Origin: Muribaculaceae bacterium Isolate-002 (NCI)
Lineage (GTDB): Bacteria > Bacteroidota > Bacteroidia > Bacteroidales > Muribaculaceae
DNA length: 64,000 nucleotides
Assembly: GCA_004102805.1 (NCBI GenBank)
Contig: SCEG01000008.1
Coordinates: forward strand, 1-64,000
Direction of reading: 5' to 3'
The notes below the pieces were generated by a model. It did no database searches and had not been told where the DNA came from. It was given only the letters and a program-made list of their open reading frames with translations. Position numbers and translations under genes: made by a program. Below, one piece after another: positions 35,599-42,733 of the stretch. Each line of letters starts with the position of its first letter. Position 1 is the stretch's first letter.

Positions 35599-36078
35599 TT
35601 ACTTTGATTGATTTCTTATCTGCGATAGAAAATAGCGTCTCAATTTTATTCGGTTTGCATCAATTTTAATGTCATCAATTGACATTGCTTTATCGCAACT
35701 GTCGATAGGCCCCAATCCCTTGCGGGCATTCTGCCATGAAAATTCGCCATGGGATAGTCGACTCAGACTCCAGGAGTCTTTGCCCGCATATTGTGAAAAT
35801 ACTTTATCAAAAACGGGTACATACTCATTGTTAATGCAATATCCAACCTGAGGCAAGATGGGCCCGAAAAATTTAATATGGTCGCGGACAGCGACTAAAA
35901 CCGGTCCATATTTCCAAGCGTAGAACGATTCGCCGAAAAGAGGTTTGCCCAATTGTATCAATGCTTCGCGTTGAGCAAAATAGAGTAACTTATGAAGTTT
36001 CATTTCGTCGATAGAAACCCCATAATTATTAATGTATCGAGATACAATGTAATTTGCAAATTTAAAAACCGATTCCAT
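35599..36078 (-). CDS. Panacea-domain (DUF4065 / SocA-like) antitoxin
   Basis: The 159-residue product begins VFKFANYIVSRYINNYGVSI, followed by MKLHKLLYFAQREALIQLGKPLF and FYAWKYGPVLVAVRDHIKFF, the Panacea/DUF4065 signature (K-L-x-K-L-L-Y-F and W-x-x-G-P-V). Panacea domains neutralise many unrelated toxins, and in Caulobacter SocA acts as a proteolysis adaptor. The gene is first in a two-gene unit with the frameshifted gene downstream and has its own promoter. The cassette is AT-rich and lies beside tRNA-Arg, which suggests acquisition. Confidence 0.85.
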   Translation of the reverse strand: MESVFKFANYIVSRYINNYGVSIDEMKLHKLLYFAQREALIQLGKPLFGESFYAWKYGPVLVAVRDHIKFFGPILPQVGYCINNEYVPVFDKVFSQYAGKDSWSLSRLSHGEFSWQNARKGLGPIDSCDKAMSIDDIKIDANRIKLRRYFLSQIRNQSK

Positions 36079-36098
36079 ACAGCATCTCTATTATATTA

Positions 36099-36130
36099 CA
36101 AAATTAACGTATTTTTTTGTAAAAAACAAA
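36099..36130 (-). promoter_or_regulatory. Bacteroidetes-type promoter for the Panacea cassette
   Basis: On the minus strand, TTTG (36127-36130) and TAATTTTG (36099-36106) are separated by 20 nt. The leader to the ATG at 36078 is only about 15 nt, with no room for an extensive leader. Confidence 0.65.
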
Positions 36131-36210
36131 TATTCAGATAATTTAGCTCGTCAGAGATCTGTTTGAGATGTGTATGAATGGCCAACCGGTCATCATCTTT
36201 TGCTGTGTGG

Positions 36211-36282
36211 TACCCCGGAGCAGAATCGAACTGCTATCTAAAGTTTAGGAAACTTCTATTCTATCCGTTGAACTACCGGGGC
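36211..36282 (-). tRNA. tRNA-Arg (anticodon CCU)
   Basis: A 72-nt cloverleaf on the minus strand. The acceptor stem is GCCCCGG / CCGGGGT, the anticodon stem GAAGT / ACTTT encloses loop TTCCTAA with anticodon CCT, and the T-arm is AGCAG-TTCGATT-CTGCT. The 3' CCA appears not to be fully encoded (ACC then A follows). It reads AGG codons. It lies 54 bp downstream of folA and may be cotranscribed. Confidence 0.93.
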
Positions 36283-36335
36283 AATCCTTGCTTTGCGGCG
36301 CCGTCGGCGCCTGTAGCTGTCTGCAAAGTTAACGC

Positions 36336-36830
36336 TTAAATCCGACAATAGCAAACGAAACTGTAACTTACGCCGCTCTTTTCATCGGTCATCGGCTCGC
36401 TTGCCGATGTTTTTTTCCACTCCGTCGCGTCGAATTCCGGGAAAAACGTGTCGGCGTCGCTGCTGTCGGCATCGACAACCGTCAGCTCCATTCTGTCGGC
36501 GGCATCTATTGCCTGCCGGTATATCTCGCCGCCGCCGATTACAAACACCTCCTCGCCCGAGGCCATGCGCAGCGCCTCTTCAAGTGAGCCGGCGCGCTCC
36601 GTGCCTGCGGATGTGAAACCTTCGTTGCGCGTTATCACTATGTTGCGGCGCTCCGGCAGCGCCCCTTTGGGAAGCGACTCGAATGTCTTGCGGCCCATCA
36701 CCACGGTGTGACCCGTTGTCAGCGCCTTGAAGCGGCGCATGTCACCGCGCAGATGAAACACCAGATCGCCTCCGCGGCCTATCGCGCCGTCGCGCCCTAC
36801 TGCTGCTATTATAGTCACCATATTTGTCAT
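36336..36830 (-). CDS. folA: Dihydrofolate reductase
   Basis: The 164-residue product (start 36830, or Met4 at 36821) begins with MVTIIAAVGRDGAIGRGGDL. The active-site Asp lies in HLRGDMRRFKALT, the NADPH-binding stretch is GHTVVMGRKTFESLP, and VFVIGGGEIYRQAID is the second conserved block. It reduces dihydrofolate to tetrahydrofolate. It starts 6 bp after thyA, the enzyme that produces dihydrofolate, so the two form a functional pair. Confidence 0.94.
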   Translation of the reverse strand: MTNMVTIIAAVGRDGAIGRGGDLVFHLRGDMRRFKALTTGHTVVMGRKTFESLPKGALPERRNIVITRNEGFTSAGTERAGSLEEALRMASGEEVFVIGGGEIYRQAIDAADRMELTVVDADSSDADTFFPEFDATEWKKTSASEPMTDEKSGVSYSFVCYCRI

Positions 36831-36836
36831 TCAGGT

Positions 36837-37631
36837 TTATACCGACACATCGGCCTTGATGTGGGGATGCGGGTCATAGTCGACAAGTTCGAAATCCTCA
36901 TACTTGAAGTCGAATATGCTCTTCACCTCCGGGTTTATCTTCATGCGTGGCAGTTTGCGCGGCTCGCGTGTGAGCTGCAGACGTGCCTGCTCGAAATGAT
37001 TTTTATAGATATGCGTGTCGCCGAGTGTATGGACGAAATCGCCCGGCTCAAGTCCGGTCACCTGCGCCACCATCATCAGAAGCAACGCATACGACGCTAT
37101 GTTGAACGGCACCCCTAAGAACGTGTCGGCCGACCGCTGGTAGAGCTGCAGCGACAGACGTCCGTCGGCCACGTAAAACTGGAAGAATGCATGACACGGC
37201 GGCAGCTTCATCGACGGTATGTCGGCCACATTCCACGCGCTCACTATGATGCGCCGCGACGACGGATTGTTTTTTATCTGATCGATTGCCTCCGATATCT
37301 GGTCGATAAACGTCCCGTCGTAGGCCGGCCACGAGCGCCACTGATAGCCGTAGATATGGCCTAAGTCACCGTTTTCGTCGGCCCATTCGTTCCATATCCT
37401 CACACCATGCTCCTGAAGATATTTCACATTGGTGTCACCCTTTAAAAACCACAGCAGTTCATAGATTATCGATTTGAGATGCAGCTTCTTGGTCGTCAGC
37501 AGTGGAAATCCCTCGGCCAGATTGAAGCGCATCTGATAGCCGAACACCGAGCGCGTGCCCGTGCCGGTGCGGTCCTCCTTGTCCGAGCCGTCGGCAAGTA
37601 TATGCTCAAGCAGTTCAAGATATTGTTTCAT
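36837..37631 (-). CDS. thyA: Thymidylate synthase
   Basis: The 264-residue product equals E. coli ThyA in length. The catalytic Cys lies in [12 protein letters not shown]; folate- and dUMP-binding segments [19 protein letters not shown] and [10 protein letters not shown] are present. It methylates dUMP to dTMP using methylene-tetrahydrofolate. It is located between a membrane ferredoxin gene (25 bp upstream) and folA (6 bp downstream), probably on one transcript. Confidence 0.97.
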   Translation of the reverse strand: MKQYLELLEHILADGSDKEDRTGTGTRSVFGYQMRFNLAEGFPLLTTKKLHLKSIIYELLWFLKGDTNVKYLQEHGVRIWNEWADENGDLGHIYGYQWRSWPAYDGTFIDQISEAIDQIKNNPSSRRIIVSAWNVADIPSMKLPPCHAFFQFYVADGRLSLQLYQRSADTFLGVPFNIASYALLLMMVAQVTGLEPGDFVHTLGDTHIYKNHFEQARLQLTREPRKLPRMKINPEVKSIFDFKYEDFELVDYDPHPHIKADVSV

Positions 37632-37656
37632 TTTTTATGGATGTGTTCAAATTTAT

Positions 37657-39189
37657 TTATAGTTTCAGTCCGCTCACCTTTATCGCTTTGGTCGGAGAGG
37701 CCGGACATATATATTGGCATGAGCCGCACCCGATGCATCCTCCGTGGTCAACAGCGGCCACGCGGCGCCCGTCACGTTCGGTCATCCTGATTGTGGCTCG
37801 CGGACAGCGGCCCGCGCACAGGCCGCACCCGATGCAGGCCTCAGGGTCGACATTCGCCAGTCCCACACGGAATATATGCTTTTCGCCCATCGTAAGCGGC
37901 TTCAGTGCGCCTGTCGGACACACCTCCGTACACCTCACGCAGTTGTAGCGGCAATAGCTTTCGTCATAATTCTTCAGCGGATGCAGCGGGTTTGTGACGC
38001 CGTATTCTCCCTCCGACGGACGCAATACCCGCGCCGGGCACACCGATATGCATGCACCGCACCCCACACATCGGCTCAGAAACGAACGCGTCGACGCAAT
38101 GCCCGGAGGTGTCACCGGACGCGTGTCGGCAGTCGCTTCCTGCTCTATCTCGTGAGGCATCACACGGCGCAGTTTCTTTTCGGCGCTTATCACCGCAGGC
38201 GTAGCCGCTAATATAAGCCCCGTGGCAAGAAACCGCCGGCGGTCGATGGCACGCGGTGTCTCTGCGTGGTCGGCGCCTCCGGGAGCGTCGAGCGTCGCCG
38301 CAGCGCGTGCGCCCGGCAGCTTCATAAGCATCGGTATCGACAGCCGGTGACGGCGGCGGGTGTAAGTGATGGCGCCGCTGTCGCACACTGCCGCGCAGTC
38401 GAAACACACCACGCAGCGCGACATGTCGACCGTGTGACCTTTCGAATCGATGCACTCCGATTTGCACACCCGCTCGCACAGCCCGCAGTTGACGCATGCG
38501 TCGGTGTTGATATCTATGCCGTAGACACTGTGGCGGCTCAGCAGACTCAGCGCCGACCCTACGGGGCACACCGTGTTGCACAGCAGCCTGCCGCGTTTCA
38601 TCGGCACTGCCACCAGCGCCGCCAGCGTAATCACTGCCACGGACACTCCTGACAGCGTGCCTGTGGCAACCGTGGCGCCGTCGGCAGCCGCGACAAGCGG
38701 CCGCAACAGATATGTCATTATGCGCCCGAAAGCGCCGTATGGGTCAAACAGAGCCAGAAGCATCGACATTCCCGCGATGGCCGACACCACAATCACTCCG
38801 AGCCAGATGTAACGGAACCTGTTGTGTGCCTCCCCGTGACGGTAGCCGCGGCGAAATCTCATCTTGCGTCCCATCCGGGGCACTCGTGCCGAGATATCCT
38901 GCGCTATTCCAGCCGGACATACCATCGAGCAATACACTCTGCCAAACAGAAGTGTCACAACTGCCCAGAACAATATCAGCGACCCGCTCACCGACAGCGC
39001 CACCGGCACAAGCTGCACCTTCGTTATCCACTGCAGACGCAGCGCCGCCGATGTGCCTAGCATGACAAAAAACACGACCATGACGCTCAGCGCCACCACC
39101 GCCGTGACACGGCGACCCAGCTGAAGGGCCTTTCCACGGCCATTGGCCTTACCCTCGCGGCGCCGGTATATTGTCTGTCTGTCGCTCAT
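37657..39189 (-). CDS. Membrane-bound polyferredoxin (NapH-like plus multiple 4Fe-4S domains)
   Basis: The 510-residue product has an N-terminal NapH-like membrane half (about 1-210, four hydrophobic segments) with two C-x3-C-P motifs (YCSMVCPAG, LCNTVCPVG). It also has six ferredoxin-type Cys groups: CVNCGLCERVC, CVVCFDCAAVC, CVGCGACISVCP, CRYNCVRCTEVCP, CIGCGLCAGRCP and CIGCGSCQYICP. It should pass electrons between a quinone or membrane pool and a soluble or periplasmic partner. A Tat-like RRRFLATGLILAATP segment lies between the two groups, as if a NapG-like protein were fused. The Tat-signal ferredoxin gene is upstream. The electron acceptor is unknown. Confidence 0.85.
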   Translation of the reverse strand: MSDRQTIYRRREGKANGRGKALQLGRRVTAVVALSVMVVFFVMLGTSAALRLQWITKVQLVPVALSVSGSLILFWAVVTLLFGRVYCSMVCPAGIAQDISARVPRMGRKMRFRRGYRHGEAHNRFRYIWLGVIVVSAIAGMSMLLALFDPYGAFGRIMTYLLRPLVAAADGATVATGTLSGVSVAVITLAALVAVPMKRGRLLCNTVCPVGSALSLLSRHSVYGIDINTDACVNCGLCERVCKSECIDSKGHTVDMSRCVVCFDCAAVCDSGAITYTRRRHRLSIPMLMKLPGARAAATLDAPGGADHAETPRAIDRRRFLATGLILAATPAVISAEKKLRRVMPHEIEQEATADTRPVTPPGIASTRSFLSRCVGCGACISVCPARVLRPSEGEYGVTNPLHPLKNYDESYCRYNCVRCTEVCPTGALKPLTMGEKHIFRVGLANVDPEACIGCGLCAGRCPRATIRMTERDGRRVAAVDHGGCIGCGSCQYICPASPTKAIKVSGLKL

Positions 39190-39251
39190 CGCTGTCTATC
39201 GGTATATTGTTATAAGTTGATGATTTTGTTATATATAAGCTGCGCTCCGGC

Positions 39252-39770
39252 TCATTCGGTTTCCCGCGCAAGGTCTATCAGCCGGCCGATGCCGCGCATC
39301 TGTTCGGCTATCGGCAGATGCATCGGGCAATTCCCTTCGCAACCACCGCAGCCCGCGCAACGGTGCGCGAGATGCCGGTCGCCGATTTCACGCTCCACAC
39401 GCCTGACGAACTCAAGACAGCGCTCCGACCCTCCGCCATTGCGGAAATCCTTGCCGCTGCGGGCTATCTCTCCGTTTCTGACAGCCTCGTTGTAGGCCGC
39501 GTACATAGCCGGAATGTCAACGCCGAAACGGCATGGCATGCAACGGCCGCAACCAACGCAACGCACCTCGCCGGGCAGCGCGGCCGTAATCCTGTCGGCA
39601 TCAAACGGGTCATCTCCGCCGTCTGACGCAGCCACGGCACGCATTGTCGGCCAGTCGTCATTGACGCGCCTGCACGACGACAGCATTCCGGCGGCACTCC
39701 CCGCCACTGCCGCCGCGGCTACCTTGCGGAGCCACTCCCTGCGCGATATCTCATTGCCACGATTGTTCAT
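39252..39770 (-). CDS. Tat-exported 4Fe-4S dicluster protein (aldo/keto-reductase-tail type)
   Basis: The 172-residue product starts at the ATG at 39770. A twin-arginine signal (SRREWLRKVAAAAVAGSAAG) ends at S-S-C, so it may also be a lipoprotein. Two cluster motifs follow: CVGCGRCMPCRFGVDIP and CAGCGGCEGNCPMHLPI. These resemble the C-terminal dicluster tail of aldo/keto reductases, but the catalytic barrel is absent. It heads the run to the membrane polyferredoxin, thyA and folA and probably exchanges electrons with the polyferredoxin outside the membrane. Confidence 0.75.
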   Translation of the reverse strand: MNNRGNEISRREWLRKVAAAAVAGSAAGMLSSCRRVNDDWPTMRAVAASDGGDDPFDADRITAALPGEVRCVGCGRCMPCRFGVDIPAMYAAYNEAVRNGEIARSGKDFRNGGGSERCLEFVRRVEREIGDRHLAHRCAGCGGCEGNCPMHLPIAEQMRGIGRLIDLARETE

Positions 39771-40008
39771 TGCAAAGGCAAATATACTGATATAATTGAA
39801 AAAAAGCAATTAATTTTCACCAACCAAGGGGCGAGGGCGTCTCGCCCTCGCGGCAACTCCCCGATATGCCCCATGATTTAACCATATCCCACCATACGGT
39901 GCCGTGCCTCCGATAGTCAGCAATCCCCATATCGGCTTCCCGGAAGCTGATATGAGGATTACTTGATATTGAGTTGAGGCAGGATGTTGTTGCAACACCA
40001 TCTCCCGT
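39771..40008. other. Short gene-free interval with two hairpins
   Basis: Near 39827-39857 a GC-rich palindrome reads GGCGAGGGCGTCTCGCCCTCG, related to the GGGGGCGTCTCGCCCCC hairpins in repeat copies A and B. At 39922-39960 AATCCCCATATCGGCTTCC faces GGAAGCTGATATGAGGATT, a possible terminator for the endonuclease gene. Confidence 0.5.
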
Positions 40009-42405
40009 TTACTTGACTAAAACGCGGCGGCTGTTCTCTCCGTCGGTCACGATATAAAGCCCTGCCGGCACGCGGAGCGTATATTGCGAGCCATGCAGCT
40101 TCGCTCCGCCCACTGTCTGCCCGTCAAGATTATACACCCGGTAGACGGCGGCGTTGCCGTGGTTGACTATCACGAGTGACTTGTTGAGGCAATAGGCGTC
40201 CCAGTCGGCAAGACTGTCATCTGTGATGCCGTCGACTGACGAATTGCCATAGTCCGTCACAATGATATCGTCAATATTGCCGCGTGCGCCCGCTGTCTGA
40301 CGCAGACGTATGTAATTGCTTCCGCCTGCGTTGACCTTCACTTCATATCTGGCATAGCTGTCAGTGTCGACCTTAACCACTCCGGCGTTGACCCATTCGT
40401 CCGCACCTTCGGGCTTGTATTCCACCTGCAGAGTGACGTCGCCGTCATCGCTGCTCCATCTTTCGGCAAAGAAACTGATGGTGCCGATGCCGCTCTTCTT
40501 GGCTGTCGCCGTCTCTATGGCGCTTGTGGGGTTTTTGCCAAGACGCAGCGAGTAGTCGCTGTTGTATCCCTTGTCGGAGCTCCATATTCCGGCGTTGGTG
40601 AGATTCCAGACGCACGGATTGCCTTCAAAGCTCTGGTTGCTGTAGGTGTCATATTTGCCATCGGCGGCTTTCTCGAAATCTTCCACAAACCACGGCTTCG
40701 ACAGATCGCGCACCGAAGCCGTCGCCGTTCCGTCATCGTTGGTGTGATATCCGTCGGTTATGATGATTGATGTCTCATATTCGCCGGCGGCCGCGGCCTC
40801 TACACGCAGATAGAACCGCTCCTGCTGCGGGTCGATGGTGATGCTGCGGCTCCAGTCATTGAGATTTGTCGATACGGCGAACGGGGCTCCAACGCTGACG
40901 GTGAGGTCTCTGTCGATATTCTCGACATCAATCCACACTTCTGCGGCCTCTGACGGAGTGTCGGGATCGCATGTGAATGAAAATTCGTCGCCGTTGAGAT
41001 ATTGTATGTCGGGAAGAAGTGCCGCTGTGGTGACATTCACCTCATTTGACACCTTGGTCGCTGATGTGAGCGAATAGCTGTAGAGTGTGGCGGGGTCAAG
41101 TCCGCTCACTGCGTATTCTTCAGCTTCGGCATTGACAGTAACCGGATAACCGGCAAGCGCAGCGCCATCTTTCTTCACTGTCAACTGATAGCTTTCAGCA
41201 TCGCCCAGACTCATCCAGCGGGCGGTGAACCCAGTCTCCGTGATATCTTCGGCCGGAAGGGCAGGGATGCCCGAGATGGCCTCGGCGCGCAGGTTGACGG
41301 TCGCCGTGAGGTCGCCCGACCTGAATGTCAGCACTCCTGTCGACACACCTGAATTTGCACGTCTGAACGACACCGAGATTGTAGTCCCCTTGTTGGCGGC
41401 CGCGGCGCTTACCGTGCTCTGTTGCAGTGTGAAGTCACTGCCGCTCAGCGTCACGCTCACTGCCGATGTCAGGTTGATGCCTTTGACATCGATTGCGCGC
41501 GATATCGAATAATCGGTGGCCGTAAGCCCGAAGTCTATTGTCGATTTGTCGGCCGGAAGCGACCATACGGGCACCGGGCTGCCGTTGATATACCATGCCT
41601 CTCCCTTTTTGTCGCCCCATATATATTCTACAAGTTCGGGGTGGTCGATAAACGGATTGCGGTTTTTCTGAAACCCGTACACCGCATCGTTACGCTCCGT
41701 TTCACGCTCGCTGACCACATCCTGACGATGCCACTTCAGCAGCAGATTGAGTGCCCATGTCTTATATGCGGGATACGAATTTCCGGCAAGCATATCGGAG
41801 TTCCATGACCTGATCTTGTCATTGTAGGCTGCCGCCATGTAGAAATAAGTGCGGGCAAGGTCTCCTTTGTATTCATCCACCGGCTCAAACACTGTGCCCG
41901 TATAGCCCGGAAATGTCGACGTGCCGAGCTTGCCGAGTGCCTTGATGCCGTTGTTCGACGGGAGAGTCGTTCCGTTGGCACACTCACCGTATGGGAAGTT
42001 GCTGCGCTGGCCGTTGACCTTGCCGTCGGTGGGATACACATGAAAGGCGTCCGACTTCATCGGCGAGCCCTCGTTGAACCAGCTATTGGGGAAAGAGTGC
42101 TCGCGGTTCACGCAGTCGCCCACACGTGAGTAGTTGCCGCACTTCTCCTTACCCGGAGTCCAGCGCTTTGTCGAATACATGTCGATATACTTTCCGTTCT
42201 CGTCCACGTCCGATCGGTTATACACCGCCCACAAGCCGTCATATCCGACATTGGTGTGCGATCCTACCACTGACTGCAGTGCCGCCAGAAGCGCTTCTCC
42301 GGTTTTTCCTTCACACGATTTGTAATAATCGGTCGGTTCGGCTGCATATATCGTTGTCGATGCAACCGCCAGCAACGTCACTATAAATGCAAATACTTTT
42401 TTCAT
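40009..42405 (-). CDS. Secreted endonuclease I family protein with T9SS-like C-terminus
   Basis: The 798-residue product starts at the ATG at 42405 (MKKVFAFIVTLLAVASTTIYAAE, signal peptide). A frame starting at 42474 lacks one. Residues about 25-280 are an endonuclease I domain with NREHSFPNSWF (catalytic His) and DAFHVYPTDGKVNGQRSNFP. Beta-rich modules, including an Fn3-like one (PAEDITETGFTARWMSLGDA), follow. The last 70 residues resemble a type IX sorting domain (AVYRVYNLDGQTVGG to GLYIVTDGENSRRVLVK). It probably degrades extracellular DNA or RNA for nutrients or biofilm control. A TATATTTG -7 box lies at 42439-42446 on the minus strand. Single-gene unit. Confidence 0.88.
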   Translation of the reverse strand: MKKVFAFIVTLLAVASTTIYAAEPTDYYKSCEGKTGEALLAALQSVVGSHTNVGYDGLWAVYNRSDVDENGKYIDMYSTKRWTPGKEKCGNYSRVGDCVNREHSFPNSWFNEGSPMKSDAFHVYPTDGKVNGQRSNFPYGECANGTTLPSNNGIKALGKLGTSTFPGYTGTVFEPVDEYKGDLARTYFYMAAAYNDKIRSWNSDMLAGNSYPAYKTWALNLLLKWHRQDVVSERETERNDAVYGFQKNRNPFIDHPELVEYIWGDKKGEAWYINGSPVPVWSLPADKSTIDFGLTATDYSISRAIDVKGINLTSAVSVTLSGSDFTLQQSTVSAAAANKGTTISVSFRRANSGVSTGVLTFRSGDLTATVNLRAEAISGIPALPAEDITETGFTARWMSLGDAESYQLTVKKDGAALAGYPVTVNAEAEEYAVSGLDPATLYSYSLTSATKVSNEVNVTTAALLPDIQYLNGDEFSFTCDPDTPSEAAEVWIDVENIDRDLTVSVGAPFAVSTNLNDWSRSITIDPQQERFYLRVEAAAAGEYETSIIITDGYHTNDDGTATASVRDLSKPWFVEDFEKAADGKYDTYSNQSFEGNPCVWNLTNAGIWSSDKGYNSDYSLRLGKNPTSAIETATAKKSGIGTISFFAERWSSDDGDVTLQVEYKPEGADEWVNAGVVKVDTDSYARYEVKVNAGGSNYIRLRQTAGARGNIDDIIVTDYGNSSVDGITDDSLADWDAYCLNKSLVIVNHGNAAVYRVYNLDGQTVGGAKLHGSQYTLRVPAGLYIVTDGENSRRVLVK

Positions 42406-42700
42406 GATTAAGGTATTGTTTTTTTTGAGTCCGAACTGCAAATATACAAATAAATTCAATTTACCATGACGCATAAACGTTAAATATTTATTCAGGCATG
42501 CAAAAAATATTCATAAAACCCCGCATGGCAACTCCTTGAGGTTCTTGCATCCCTACACTATGAAGTTCCCGAATGCCCTCTGCCGACAGCCACCGTCCCC
42601 CCCGTCCGACCTGTCCGACTGGTCCGACAGGTCCACCTCCACACCCCGGCCTCCGCTGCCCCCCACAGCTCTCATGACATCCCTACATTCAATGGTAAAA
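42406..42700. repeat. Gene-free interval with 9-bp tandem repeats
   Basis: It contains the endonuclease promoter region and, at 42602-42637, four 9-bp units. These are the reverse complement of the GTCRGACRG family seen at 1031, 5166, 10173 and 15885. CATCCCTACA motifs occur at about 42548 and 42679. No gene is supported. Confidence 0.7.
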
Positions 42701-42732
42701 ATAAAAAAAGCGAGCCGATGGCTCGCTTTTTT
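42701..42732 (-). terminator. Terminator of the outer-membrane barrel gene
   Basis: AGCGAGCC (42709-42716) pairs with GGCTCGCT (42720-42727) and is flanked by A- and T-tracts. It lies immediately after the stop codon on the minus strand. Confidence 0.85.
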
Positions 42733-42733
42733 G

